Assembly: GCF_000247695.1 (NCBI RefSeq)
Contig: NW_004624742.1
Location: 9,546,850 to 9,610,849 of the forward strand
Origin: Heterocephalus glaber
Lineage: Eukaryota > Chordata > Mammalia > Rodentia > Bathyergidae
Direction: 5' to 3'
DNA length: 64,000 bases
The notes under the pieces are model-generated. The model saw only the letters and a program-made list of their open reading frames with translations, searched no databases and was not told where the DNA came from. Below are positions 12,650 to 24,864 of this stretch, in pieces. The translations under genes and the position numbers were made by a program. The number at the start of each line of letters is the position of its first letter. Position 1 is the first letter of the stretch.

Positions 12650-12664
12650 GCATATCTTCTATTT

Positions 12665-13910
12665 GAAAAGTTCTCTACATCATGATTAAAGACAGGTTTT
12701 TCAAAATATCCCATATATAATTTGTTCATAATTGCTTTTATAGAATTGCTCATCAGAAATCTATCATTAAATCCTCTCCAGAGAGCACAATGCAAGTGAT
12801 AAAATTGTTATTATTGTGTATATGAAGATTCATACTTATTTGTATAATTTTTTCAAACCTAAGTATAATATTTTTATGAATCAAAGTCAACTTTAAAACT
12901 AATATCTCTTTATGAAAAAGACACTGACAGGAGAAAGGAAAGCAAAAATTAACAGATTTCTTCAAGTTTGATGTCTAAGCTCTTTGATTCTGTGGAGAAT
13001 GACCAGGAAGCATGTGCAGGTCGACTTCACTATTTGTGTTTCCTTAAAGCCTCGGCAGCAGATTAGTAAGCTAATGAAGAAAGAGGTCAATAGGGCACCG
13101 CAGATGAATGGGGAATTACTAGTACTAAACAATAATTCCTTTGCAGTTATTTGCCAGTGCCAAAATGTGATTATTTCAAAAATGAAAACAGTGGATTATA
13201 GAACATGCATTTTTGTTACTTTCCTTAAATAATGATGAATTCTGGTAATATTAATAATAAATATTTAATAAGCACTTACTATAGGTGCTTAAGAGCCAAG
13301 AAACATTTGCAAACATGCATAGCAAACAATTATTTGCATCATATTAGAGCACATAGTTTGTTGAGTAGCTTTGTGATGTATTCAGTGGCTTGTCTCATCA
13401 TGCTAGGAAAGATCAACTTTGGATAAGCTTTGTAGAACTGGCATCCGGTCTGATTAAAGGGCATGTGTTTGGGGAATCTCTTGAACAGTTCTGCAAAGCA
13501 CCTCCAATTTCTTGGATGTTTGGCAAGTTTTCATCTTTGGCTGGTTATGACCTTGGCTGTGAGATTTCCTTTACCTTGATGGAAATAGCTGTTCACTAAA
13601 TAGTTTGTCCTACACGCTGATTATTATATCTTTGAAATTTTGAACCAGTTTTCCATTTGTGCAATGGGAAATAGCAATTCTTCCAAAATGACATATGGCA
13701 AAGGGCACTGCTATCATTGTTATGATCAGCCTTCACATTCACTTATCAGTATCAGCTCAATGAGTTCATCTTGCATCAATACGTAAAAATAGATAAAATA
13801 ATGACATTCCTATTTCCAAATTTTTTGACCATCCTATATATGTTGGAGAATTTTCTAAGATTTTTTTTTTTTGCTTAGTTCCTATAAACAATGAGAATTT
13901 TTGGCTTCAT
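12665..13910. other. Non-genic stretch
   Basis: No gene. About 13,235-13,330 has weak MIR/L2-like wording ('aagcacttactataggtgct') but is too short to assign. Confidence 0.45.
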
Positions 13911-13914
13911 TATT

Positions 13915-14000
13915 GTTTTCATCTCATAGAGGAACAAGTGAAGCACAGGGAGATTAAGTAATTTGCTCAAAATCACAGTCCTGGTAAGTGGGAAATTATG
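13915..14000 (-). repeat. MIR fragment
   Basis: 'catctcatagaggaacaagt', 'cacagggagattaagtaatt' and 'gctcaaaatcacagtcctgg' follow the antisense MIR core ('acagatgaggaaactgaggc ... gttaagtaacttgc'). It is short and diverged. Confidence 0.65.
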
Positions 14001-14009
14001 CTTCTTAGA

Positions 14010-15555
14010 TTTGGTAAAAGATAATTAATTAAAGAGAAAAATGAGAGAAGAAATATTGGTTAGACTGCAGAGACTAATATTTTGCTGGGTGATTATATTA
14101 CCTCATTAACCATTAATATAACTTGCTTTCTGGCTTAAGTATTAGATGTCAGAATTTTAGAAATGACAAAATGGTTTCCAGAGAACTTTTCTGATATCTG
14201 TACTACTCCATGCAAGTACTCTGTGGCTCTGAACAAATTTTAACATCTCTATGCCTTCAAAAACCAAAAAAATATTATTTTAACCATCTATCAGGTGAGC
14301 TGGGAATTTAAACACAATTTTTTTATTTCCTTGGAAGAAAATCATACTATAAAAACAAATTTGGGCTATTATAATGACAAGAGTGTGTGTACATTAATTT
14401 CCCCCTTATGTTCTTATTGCCAGCAGATGGAGGTCGAAATTGAATTGCTGCTGACTGTTGTCCCTTGTTATGGCCTGTGGAGATATGACAATTGAGGAAG
14501 AGCTTAGAAGAATGCCAAGTAGCAGAGCATGAAGTAGTGGGTGTGACACAGTGCCTTGGAAATTTTATGGCTGACAGCATTTGCCAAGGAAAAAAAATGT
14601 GCCTTCAATTGTAGCCTTGCAAATAGATTTCAACATCAACCATGGCCCCACGCTCACCTCAATTTGAGTTTCCTTTTAATACATGCATTTGACAAAATAT
14701 ATTCTTCTAATACCTATCTCATAAATTCCTCTGCAAAGTACCTAAATAACTAAATCACGCTTGAAGATTTTTTTTTTTTTTTGCAAATTTGGGCAGGAAG
14801 AGTAGGGGCAGGCCACATTAAATTTCTTATCTATCTTACTTACGATTCCTTTGGGTTTGTCTTACTTTTTGTTCATTTGACCAGAGATTTTTACTTAGGG
14901 AGTCCTTGGATGACCTTTGAGTTCTGCCAGACCCATGGAAACAGGAAGCACAATATCATGCATGTTACAATATTCATCCTACCCCTTATGTGAGAATTCA
15001 CTGCCTTTGCAAGATTCTCAAAGGGGCTTAGGACTTCAAAAAGCTTATGAATTCCTGTTTTGGATCTTTGGTTTATGGGGCAGTGAAACTTTGTATGTTT
15101 GCTTTAACGATTGAGACAGAGCATTTTATGTGAATGAGAACATGGGAATGGTAGAGAAAAACAGCTTGGAGGGCATTATTACCTTTCCCAATCTTCATTT
15201 CTTGTCATGAATTATTAATCATGAGGTAACACTTCATCTGATGCTTTGAAAACTCTCCCCCTGGTAAGAACAGCCTAATTGAATTGGAGGAAGTGGAGCA
15301 GGAAGAACTAAACGTGGACGTTGATGGTTTCACCAAAAGCAATTATACACCCTACAGCCTTCTCCACCTGTTTGAAAACCCAAGGCCCACTAATTCCCAT
15401 GCCACAAGGGAATGGAAGGGAAAGTAGAAGAAAAATTAAATTGTTGAGCTGCAAGCATATCTTATCTTCCTTGGGAGAACTTTATTTGGCTAAGGGGTAT
15501 ATGGGGGGGCACGGCTAAGAAAGAGAGTAAGGGGCATGGAAAAGGGTCTGATTAC
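14010..15555. other. Non-genic stretch
   Basis: No gene. Several short ORFs (60-77 codons) on both strands have no domain and overlap each other. Confidence 0.45.
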
Positions 15556-15559
15556 TGGA

Positions 15560-15765
15560 GATGAGCATGTAAGCCACTCCAACCTCTCTGGGGTGCAGTT
15601 TGGCAACATAATGAAAATCTTAATGCAGTTAATATCTCTACCCAGTAATTTCAATATTAGGAGGTTTATTTTAGTAATGCATACATATCTAAAAATTTGA
15701 AATAATTTATGTGTAATAGAATATGAAGCAGCCATTAGGATCATGATGAAGTCATTTTTATAAGA
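15560..15765 (+). repeat. Probable L1 fragment, very decayed
   Basis: 'ggggtgcagtttggcaacat', 'ctacccagtaatttcaatat' and 'atgaagcagccattagga' follow the order of L1M-type 3' sequence (imperfect 'ccagcaatttcacttctagg' and 'gcagccattaaa' phrases). The family call is tentative. It may continue to about 16,030. Confidence 0.5.
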
Positions 15766-15769
15766 AATT

Positions 15770-16320
15770 ATATTTTGCTATAGTTTGTCTAAAGAAAGAT
15801 AATAAACCAATATATATGTATTCAAAGCATAGTAAAATCCCACACTGATAAGAAATGTAATACTCTGGAGTCAGAGGTATGTGTCTTAAAGGCTATTTAT
15901 ACATCATATAAACAAAAAGAAAAGATCCTAAGAGGAAATACAGAAAATAACAACAAAAAAAATCCCATTGGATGGTGTAGGTGTAGTAAATTTGGCTGTG
16001 CTCATCTTTATTTTCAAGTATTTTTCTACAATAAGCATCTACTAATTTTGTCCTTCAGTGTACTAATAAGAGTTTAGACAAAATATTTTTGAAATTGTTC
16101 AGTCCTGCTCCAAACAGCCAGTTGTGTCAGCACTAGGAAATCCTTGCTGATGCCAACCCCGAAAGGCTGGATTCCACCTACCAGATGCTGGAGCAGACAG
16201 TGGCAGCAGAGGGGACCCCTTCCTCCCTCCAGATGGCAGGGAGAAGACTTGTGGGCTACTTCCCAGGCCTGACCCACTCCTTCCTATATACACCACAGGT
16301 CAAATCAGGAGGGTTTCAGC
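15770..16320. other. Non-genic stretch
   Basis: No gene seen. 16,090-16,290 is less AT-rich and unique-looking, with overlapping 65- and 67-codon minus-strand ORFs that show no motif. Confidence 0.4.
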
Positions 16321-16324
16321 CAAG

Positions 16325-16412
16325 TTTGAATCTTGGATTCCTCTGTATCCCTAATACCTAGCACAATGCTCCATCCATGAGTATTGAGTCAATAAATGAT
16401 TAAATGAACACA
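16325..16412 (+). repeat. L2 LINE 3' terminus
   Basis: 'ctgtatccctaatacctagc', 'acaatgctcc' and 'gtcaataaatgattaaatga' correspond to the L2 3' end ('tgtatccccagcgcctagca ... caataaatgtttgttgaatg'). Confidence 0.72.
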
Positions 16413-16861
16413 TAAGTGAAGACCATCTAGAAAAAGACCAACCTAGCAGTCTTGGTTTCCTGAAAAGGAAACCTAGTGAATTCCAAGACTAGGAGACACA
16501 GTTTACGAAAAGTAACCAGAATAGAACAGGCATCGCCAATCAGGTAAGAAAAATGACTTAAAATTGGGCATGTGAGGATTTGGAAGTGCAAAAATGGAAG
16601 AAGGGAGCACTGCAAAAATAGCTGAATTGCAAAAGCAAAGATGGATTTTTGCAGTTATATTCTACCATTATAAATGACATTACTGTAGGGGTGGAGGGAC
16701 AAAGGTTGTTTAGTTTGCAGAGAAGTGGATTCTTGAATGAGTGAAAATTAAATCTGCTGGGTGATTTGAAAGGGAGACAGCATACAGGATGATTTTAGCC
16801 ACAGAAACAAGAATGGCCGTGTGCAATGATTTCTATTCAACCCCCTGGCTTCCTGGCCTAA

Positions 16862-16965
16862 GCTGATTATTATTAAGCATTTATGTGGCATTTCATATGT
16901 ACAAGTACTTTACAATCATTTATTATTTATTCCTCACAACGTGAGAAAGCCACAAATCAAGGGCA
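16862..16965 (-). repeat. MIR-like fragment
   Basis: 'attaagcatttatgtggcat', 'gtacaagtactttacaatca' and 'ttattcctcacaacgtgag' follow the antisense MIR 3' half. Diverged and short. Confidence 0.55.
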
Positions 16966-16969
16966 GGGA

Positions 16970-17400
16970 TAAAGTTAATACAATTTTATTAAACAAGAGG
17001 GGTGTGCCTAGCAGCAGGCTCAGCTACAACCAGGGAGTATGACCTCACAGGAGAGAAACAATGCGACAATTACTTTTTTTCCTTTTTGTTGCAATTTACA
17101 CTTTTAATCAGTATTAAGTCAGGTGACCCTGCACACCTGGGAGAACTCCTGGGAGGCTGGCAACCTGGTGTGCCAACTCCAGGGAAACCCTGCCTCTGTC
17201 ATTTCTATCATGAGAGTCTCCACCCCTGTTTCACCCCTTTCTTTCTCCTGCTTTCCAGCTTTTATTTATTTTCTGTTTCTCTTCTCTTCTTCACAGTCAT
17301 ACGTCACCTTTCTTTTCTTCTTCTTATATACCTATTTTCTTTGTTCCTCCTTTCATCTCCTTTTTCTTACTGCTTTCTTTGCTTCTTTTTCTGCTTCTCC
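16970..17400. other. Non-genic stretch leading into a CT tract
   Basis: No recognised gene. The 195-codon ORF at 17,002-17,589 and the 145-codon ORF in another frame both run through the CT microsatellite and read as low-complexity Ser/Leu protein. Confidence 0.5.
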
Positions 17401-17402
<2 letters not shown>

Positions 17403-17437
<35 letters not shown>

Positions 17438-17472
17438 TCTCTCTTTCTCTCTCTCTCCCCCTCCCTCCCTCA
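17403..17472. repeat. (TC)n microsatellite
   Basis: Near-perfect CT dinucleotides with short interruptions, ending in CCCT-type units. It generates artefactual long ORFs on both strands. Confidence 0.95.
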
Positions 17473-17474
17473 CC

Positions 17475-18115
17475 CACACACCATAGAGAAGGAGCCAGCA
17501 GGCACAGCTACAGAAGGTCATTCCTTGATGAAATGGCACTCCTTCACTGCCTTCTTCTGAGACCTGACACATGGAAAATTTTAACTTGATTTGTACAGGG
17601 AGAATGATGCCAGTGTTAATCCAAGCTGCTTGGAAGGTCATTTAAAAACCATTCCAGGTTGTTTTACTCCCACTGCTAGTGTTCTTCAGGCACTTCTCAT
17701 AAATGCTAATGAATAATTCACCTTGGTAGTATAGACAAACACAGACTGGTGGTGTTATTTGGAAATCATTCAAATTGACTAATTAGTCATTTCCCTTAGA
17801 TTTTATTTAACAAAGAAAAAGGGACTTTCAGCTATTTGGTGAATCATACATCATTACATTGCTAAAAACTTAATAGTTCATAGTAATTTGGGGAAGGGCC
17901 AACCTAATTTAGTGAAAAAGCCTGAATAGTTGGACATTTGAAAATTATATATAAACTTACTACATCCTAGGGAGAATTTTACAAGACAGTAAACAAAAAT
18001 ATCATTGCTAGGGGTTTTAATAGCCAAATTTTGAGGAATGGCACAGAATCACTGTTATTCACCCATGTATTGAAAACAAAAAGCAGTAGATGAACTTTCA
18101 CCCTAAAAATCTCTT
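17475..18115. other. Non-genic stretch
   Basis: No gene or assignable repeat. Confidence 0.45.
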
Positions 18116-18119
18116 CAAA

Positions 18120-18540
18120 TACCAGTATATGTTCACCTACTGTGTGTTAGATACACTATTTTACATGCTGCGCACAGAGCAGAGAAGTGCCAAATGATCT
18201 TTGCTTTTGTGGAAATTGGATTACAGGTGCTATTTTGTAAAGAGAGAAAAATAACTGTTAGGATGATAGACTTCTTATAATGTCAAGTACAAGGCAGAAA
18301 AAAATAGAAACTGAGTACGTGTTTTGGGATGTGGTGGGTGCTGTTTTAAATACAGGAGCCAAAAAGAGCCCTGGGGAAGGTGGCAGAGTGGAGCCTGGAC
18401 TCTTGAGAAGAAGCCAGGTAAGTGAAGATCTGTCCAAGGAGGTGGACGAGTGAGGTGAAAGAGCCCTCAGATGAAAGAAGGTCTGTATTGAAATGTCATG
18501 TGCTTTGAGCCTACTGAATAAAAGGGTGATGTGGGCCAGG
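18120..18540 (-). repeat. L2 LINE 3' region, antisense
   Basis: 'cacctactgtgtgttagata', 'cactattttacatgctg' and later 'ccaaggaggtggacgagtga' mirror the antisense L2 3' end ('cctactatgtgccaggcact' and 'tgaggaggtgacatttgag'). The order fits, but divergence is high. Confidence 0.55.
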
Positions 18541-18544
18541 GACA

Positions 18545-19815
18545 AAATTATGCCTCCTTTTGCTTATGAAATTCCTTGTACTTAACAAAGGAATTTTTCA
18601 TCTCAGTAACTGAATCATCACAATTCTCAGTGACTGATATGACCAGGATGAGTTTGTTAAACTCTGACCAATGTATCTCTCTCATCTGAACACATTTCCT
18701 GTTTAGCCTGTAATCTTCTTACTCAGGTTAACAGACCTGAGTCTCCAATGTACCAATAAAGATAAAACTCAGAGAGTAAAGAAGTCACGTTCCTGGGTTT
18801 TTCACGTCACATTCTTGGCTTTTTCTTTCAGTGAATGACAGAAAATAACTGAAATAAGGTCATATTTCATCCTACATAATAATGTACATGCTTGAATTTT
18901 CTCCCCTAAGATGACAGAAAGATCAAGTCAGGTAGATAGAAGATATTTGCACTCTACTCATATCAACCCCAGCCAAACCTAGAAAAGGAACAACAGACGC
19001 CTTGAGTTATTCAGTGTCATTTTTGGAGCTGCAGTCCCTTTAACAAAGCTCTTCTTGCTGCCTTATTCCCTCAGGAGGAAGCCAGGACCTGCTCGGTTTA
19101 AATTGGTCCCTATTTCTGATATTTCTGAGGTCACCAGCCAATGACTTGAATTATAACACATACACTAAGGGGGACGTAAAGCTCAAGAGACATTTTTGTA
19201 GTCGGGTGGAGACAGACCTTGCAAATAGTGTTACATGGTATATGGAGGCTTTGATTTTAGAGACGGTATCAAAATATCAGACTAAACCAATATTAGAAAT
19301 TGGAACATAGCTCCTCCACACTCTTCTTTTCCTTTTTTTCCCCTCCACCTGCTTCCTCTTTTCCCTCTTTCTCTACTGCATTCTAAATGGAGACTTTAGT
19401 AAACCATGACTGGGCCATCATAAATGTAATGCAGGAGTCAAACCATAGAATGTCTCCAAATCCCCAGTTCACTTTAGTGCCCTTTATTCTGGTCCCACTA
19501 GGGATGGGAAGCTCAGTCTCTCCACTCTGCACACTCCTGAATGAACTTAGCATCAAGGACTCATCTTTCCCCTAGACGTTGCTGTTTCTGCTCAATTCTG
19601 AGCTACTAGTTGGCATGTAATCCAACTGTATTTTTCTTGTCCTACCATATTACTGAATATTGATGTAATCTCCCAAAATACTACCTATTGACTGTTATGT
19701 ATGTAGTAAATTTCATTGAGGGTTTTGTGTCAGAAGATGAGAGCAGGGAACATGGAATGAGTGAAAGGTAAGTAGATTACATTGTTATATCTCACAATCC
19801 ACTTATGAAAGAATA
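18545..19815. other. Non-genic stretch
   Basis: No gene seen. It contains a pyrimidine-rich patch at about 19,320-19,380. Confidence 0.45.
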
Positions 19816-19817
19816 TT

Positions 19818-19985
19818 CAAGCTGGGCACTGAGGGAATCTGAGGCAGAAGGATTGCAAGCTCAAGTCCCACTTGTGCAATTTAGTAAGACTTTAATCTCA
19901 AGATTTTTAAAAAGGGCTGTAGAAATGGTTCAGTGGTAGAATCCTTGGGTTAGACAACAGTACCCTCCCCATAAGGAAAATTCAA
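19818..19985 (+). mobile_element. B1-dID composite SINE, sense
   Basis: The B1 half ('gctgggcactgagggaatct', 'gaggcagaaggattgcaagc', 'agtaagactttaatctcaag') leads through an A-rich linker into the ID half ('ggttcagtggtagaatcctt', 'gggttagacaacagtaccc'). This is the classical order and orientation of B1-dID. It is moderately diverged. Confidence 0.88.
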
Positions 19986-19989
19986 TAAT

Positions 19990-20340
19990 TTTCTTTTTAA
20001 ATTCCTTAGTTATTAGCAACTCTACGAAAGATATCTTTCCTTTCCACTTTCAAACTCTTTCCCCATGCTAGCTTTCCTTCCTCCAAAAGTCCTTTGATTT
20101 CATGGGTAGAATATGTTATCTATTTCTATTCCTTACACCAATCCATCAGGCCATACTTTAAGAACCAGGCAAAGACAAATGACAAGCAGGAGTATTTTAC
20201 CAAAATAAATCCTCTACCCCATTACTTTCTACCAACAGCTCTTAAATTTCCTGCTTTTCTCTGAAGCCAGAAAGTTCCTCCTTTGGTGTTGTTTCTTAAT
20301 TTTTTCTCTCAAAACAAGTTAGGAATCTGAGAGATTCTGG
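19990..20340. other. Non-genic stretch
   Basis: Unique-looking DNA with no gene. Confidence 0.45.
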
Positions 20341-20396
20341 TGTATGTGTGTGTGTGTGTGTGTGTGTGCTCTCGCGCACGTGTGTGTGTGTGTGTA
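20341..20396. repeat. (TG)n repeat with CGCG core
   Basis: Two TG runs flank 'ctctcgcgcacg'. The stretch is mostly alternating purine-pyrimidine, interrupted at 'ctct'. The CGCG in the middle is notable in a CpG-poor background. Confidence 0.93.
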
Positions 20397-20399
20397 TTT

Positions 20400-23300
20400 C
20401 ATGTATGTGAATACATGGGTTTATGCACATGTAAAAATGTAACTCGGTTTGGAAGTTTCAGTATAAGTAAAGGAAAAACTTTTGTCAATCCGAACAAACA
20501 AGTTTTTATTTTTTATGATACTCAACCCATTGATTTTCTCTTCATTTTAATGCGAAGATCTTGCAGGCAATAAAGAAAGAAAACTTGCCTTTCTCTTCAT
20601 CCTCATCCCCCACAATTTCAAAGACAATTTATACATGATGATTCCAAGGAATTGTTTTACTCTTCTTCCTCCAAACGAAAAAGGACTTTCATCATAAATG
20701 AAAAAGATTGAGCACAGGTAGATTTCAAAATTTTAAAAAGTATCTTAAAGGCTAGTAGAGATCTATGAATTTTTAAAAATAATGTACTATGGTAAAGAAT
20801 TTATGAAAAAGTAAAGAGTGGATAAATCCAAGGGTGTAATTTCACAGAATAATTTAAACTGTGAAGTGCTGTAGTCTTAGCAAGTCACTCTCTTACTAAA
20901 GGTGGAGAATAGTGTGTGTTCCATTTATACTTGACCTCATTGTCTTCACTACATGCAAATTCTGTGGTTGAAGGTGGACTGATAATATAAAAGTGTTTGT
21001 TAGAGATTCTTTTATTCTTACTTTTATGCTCTGAACTTTAATTTGTATGTAGTCTGTGCCTATTATCTGAGGTGAGCTTAATTTAAAAATATATACATAC
21101 ATATACACACTGACATTTATGTACACAACAGTCTGAATTTGCAAAATAGATAAATACAGACAGCATAGCCACATTTATAGAATTCAGCTAAATGCAGAGC
21201 TTTTCTTGCTGAAGTGGAAGCAGGTGTTAAAGAAAAGGTAGAAAAGGAAAACAGAACCTAACTTGGCCTGTATCTTGCCTCTAGTGCCCCTTTCTGTAAA
21301 CATGCTTTCCAAACGACTGAAGTAGGAAGGAATTGTCCATATATTTATGTAGAATAAGCATGCCTCAAAGTGTTTTAAATAATTGTATATTGAATTTATT
21401 ACAATATACCTCAATATCTGCTTTGAAATTCTATTCATTCTAATAAACTGTTTCCCTTGAGATTGTCTCTCCATGGTTCCATTGGACAAAGAATGATTAA
21501 TGCCTAAAATGTTCCACTAGCACATCATTCCTAAACCTCACAGTGCTATTTGTGCTGCATTTATGACATGTGGACTTCTGAAAGCCAGAATCTTCTTTGT
21601 CTTTGTGTCTCTGAGCCTGGAACAGTGCCCGGATCAGAGTTAAACTGACTGGTGATCACATTTATCTTGGAGTTTTAAATAAGACACTAGGCTCATCTGT
21701 ACAGCAAAGAGTAGGAAACTTTGATTTGAGTGTTCCAAAAATATGCTATTTCTCCCCTTCAAATTCAATTTGAATAGAGTGGTGTGTTATCAAATTAAAT
21801 GTTTTCATTTATAGAATAAATTAAAATTATTTTTTCTTAATGCTTAACATTTTTTTGTGCTTCATTGACATAAGTAAAATGTTTGAGAGATTAGAATCTC
21901 AGACCTGTCAAATAATTAGTGTTGGAATCATTGAAATTTTTTTATTATTATAATATGGTTCAAATTAGAAATTAAAGAGAAAAAGTAGATACGAGGAAGT
22001 AATGAGATTAAAACAATCCTGTAATCAAAAATTGCAGCTTCTTTATTCTGCCATCTATGTAAAGTAATGGAGAAAATGTGAAGATAATTATAAGAACAAG
22101 AGGTTTAATAGATTCTAAAATCACAGGGTTGAACATTATCTCCCAAGATCCCTCTGTTACGAGCAGTTTGAATGAAATGTGGCTCTGATTTGCACTGAAT
22201 GGAGAAGGTACAAACAATGACATTTCTGAGTGACCTGGGAAAGGTCATGGGAAATAAGATTGACTCTGGCTCCTCTCTGCTTGCCACCCGATGACCAGTT
22301 TTGATTTGGTTTGAAAATCCCCATTTAATTCATTTAAAGTTTTTCTAATAGCATAAAATTTGGGGCAGAAGAGCAACCACACATAAGGGAAGTCATCGTT
22401 GTTGCTGTACTGCTAATGTGAACAGTGTTCTGTGATAGATTGTTATAAATTGCTTGGAGCTTCCAGGTGCTGAATGGGAATGCACTTTACAGATTACAGC
22501 GCGTCATGCTCTTCCCATTTCCTATTATTCTAAAAGAAAAACTATGAAAAAGAAATGCTCCCTTCTTGTTTAATAATTAAACAGAAACATACTTCTTGCA
22601 GATCCTTTTGAAGTAATCATAAGGAGATTTTGAAATCTCAGCAAAGAGAGTGCCCCATATATTTCTTTTCCTTCTTTCTCTGATTCTATGCCATGGAAAG
22701 GTTGAAAAAAATCTCTTAGGTAGAAGACTACAAAACCTTTTGATTTTTTTTTAGCAAGTGTGGAAACTGAGTAGTCATAAGATTGATTTCTTAAAAATGC
22801 ATAGTTACAATTTAAAAAGTGAGAGCAGCTTTGGAGGGGAACTGATTTGAAGCATCAGGTGCATACAAAATTCTAGAAAGGTCTAAATTAAAAATTGAAT
22901 GATTTGAAAAAGTCTTAATCAAAATATTTATATGACATTAAGGCTAGGATAGATAAAACATATTTACTATTTACTGAGAAATAGATTTACCCATTATAAA
23001 TAAATATCTTATTCTCTAAAAATTTTCCTTTAAAATTGTTTAATTAAATGGTTATTATTTGCATTATACAGATGCTAAAATTGAAATAATTTTTATTATA
23101 ACTTATAATTAGTATTTCTTTCTCTATCAGCCATAAAACACTTGTACTCACACACAGATACATGCACACATACCGTATCTTTGATCTACAGGTTTTTTGG
23201 CATAAATGAGAATGCCATTCCTAGTGTGACTAATCAAATATAATCACCATTATATCTATAGGTATTTAAATATCTGTAAATATTTTTAAAGAAATATCTG

Positions 23301-23660
23301 TACATAAATATCTGTAGGTATTTAAAGTGTTGGATGTCAGCACTGAAAACCCAAACCTAAGTTAGGTACTTGGACAGAAGGAGCAAGCATAGCATACCAA
23401 ACGCTTCTGTCGGGCACCGCCCAGGGCTACTTGCTACCTCCTTTTTCCGTAGCTGATGCCCAAGTCATTTTAATTTCTGATTTTTCAAAGTGATTCCTGA
23501 CAAAGCAAACAAAACTAGAGAGAAATCAGTACCATATTCAGAGGATGGCTCTGAAAGAAACTCATTTTACCTATGATTCAGAAGTACTAGAGTGGCTCTC
23601 AAAGAGGGCTTCAACCTTGTTTCCAATATTTTCATTTTGCAAGAGAAATGTGTTTGGGCC
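20400..23660. other. Non-genic stretch
   Basis: No gene is recognisable in 3.2 kb. Minus-strand ORFs of 92 and 101 codons at 20,896-21,489 have no conserved domain. 22,300-22,520 is unique and of mixed composition. No repeats could be assigned with confidence. Confidence 0.45.
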
Positions 23661-23664
23661 TTGT

Positions 23665-24050
23665 CTTAGTTACTTTTCTCTCATTGCGAGACAAAATACT
23701 CCACACCTAAAGTTAAAGGAGGAAAGGTTTGTTTAGCTCACAGTTTGGAGAGGCTTCAGTCCGTGATCAGCTGGGTCCAAAGCAAGGTGGATGGTACACA
23801 CATGGTAGCCAAAGCAACAAGGGTCCTTAGCAGCTTCTTTCTGCCCTTTTATACTCTATCTAGGATCCTGGGATTAAGGCAGGGCCAAACCAATCAGTAG
23901 ACTGATTTAGTAATCACCCACTGTAAATCCCAGCATCATACACCCTAAATCTCAGCATCACACACCCTAGATCCAGCCACCTCTGCAAAAGCCCCACCTA
24001 TGATTGATTCAAGGAAGCTCTGAGGGGACAACTAGACGCAAACCACAACA
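23665..24050 (-). mobile_element. MaLR-like solo LTR, antisense
   Basis: 'gtcttagttacttttctctc', 'gacaaaatactccacacc', 'aaaggaggaaaggtttgttt', 'agctcacagtttggagaggc' and 'ttcagtccgtgatcagctgg' are the antisense start of a mammalian MaLR-type LTR. Near the other end is 'gccccacctatgattg'. A 22-bp unit is tandemly repeated at 23,924-23,967. No internal gag or pol lies next to it. Confidence 0.72.
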
Positions 24051-24059
24051 GGCCTAATT

Positions 24060-24765
24060 TGTTGGATGAAAGTTTTCTATAAACTAATTACAGGTATTGG
24101 AAAATAGTTGCAAGGGGCTGTCACAGTACGCTATGTGGCTTTTCTCCTGCAGGCTCTCAGATACGGCCCAGCCTCTAAGGACAGGGCAAAGCAACTGACC
24201 TTATACAAAGCTCTGCATTCATGCCTGGAGCAGAGTGCACTGCTTACGAAGGAATGTATCTCCTTCCCAAAGGAAACCTATTTGAAAACATCTCACTTGG
24301 AGGTAAAACAGCCCACCTCTGGTGTATCTAACTTTTCCCCTTCCCAATAGTTAAATATCGTTTTTACAGATTAATGAATGCAAAACACATATTTTTCTCA
24401 AGACACAATATATAGGGTTGAATAAAAATGGTGTAAACCAATATTTTACACAGTTAGTTTGGATGATTGGACAAATGATCCACTGAATATTATAAATTTC
24501 CTTATTCTGATGAGTCAGCAGTCTGGGTGTTGGAAGGATGGATTGAACCAGGTACCTGGCAGAGAGGATATGTTAATAATAATCCTTGATTATAATAACC
24601 CTTCTCTAAAAACTCTGGTCTACACTTGTCCTTGTCAATGGAGGATAGATTTCTTGGATGTAGGCTAACGTGCTCTCATTGAACTATGCCCTTTTTGCTC
24701 AGTTTGGGAAATAGATCATTGTCTCTTAATAAAAAGTAAGCTTTCAGGAGACAGGAACCATCACG
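24060..24765. other. Non-genic stretch
   Basis: No gene. The 80-codon ORF at 24,108-24,350 has no recognisable domain. Confidence 0.45.
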
Positions 24766-24766
24766 A

Positions 24767-24861
24767 TTTCTCTCTCTTCTCTCTCCTCTCCTCACTCTTT
24801 CCTTTAACTTCTCTTTCCTCTCTCTTCTCTCTCCTCTCTCTCATTCCCTCCCTCTCTCTCT
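24767..24861. repeat. CT-rich low-complexity tract
   Basis: Pyrimidine-rich TCTC/TTCTC units over about 95 bp with no precise period. Confidence 0.88.
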
Positions 24862-24864
24862 GTA

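Noticed and set aside
17002..17589. 195-codon ORF, longest in the window
   Set aside because: It runs through the CT microsatellite and encodes Ser/Leu low-complexity sequence. A second frame is also open there, which shows that the repeat keeps frames open.
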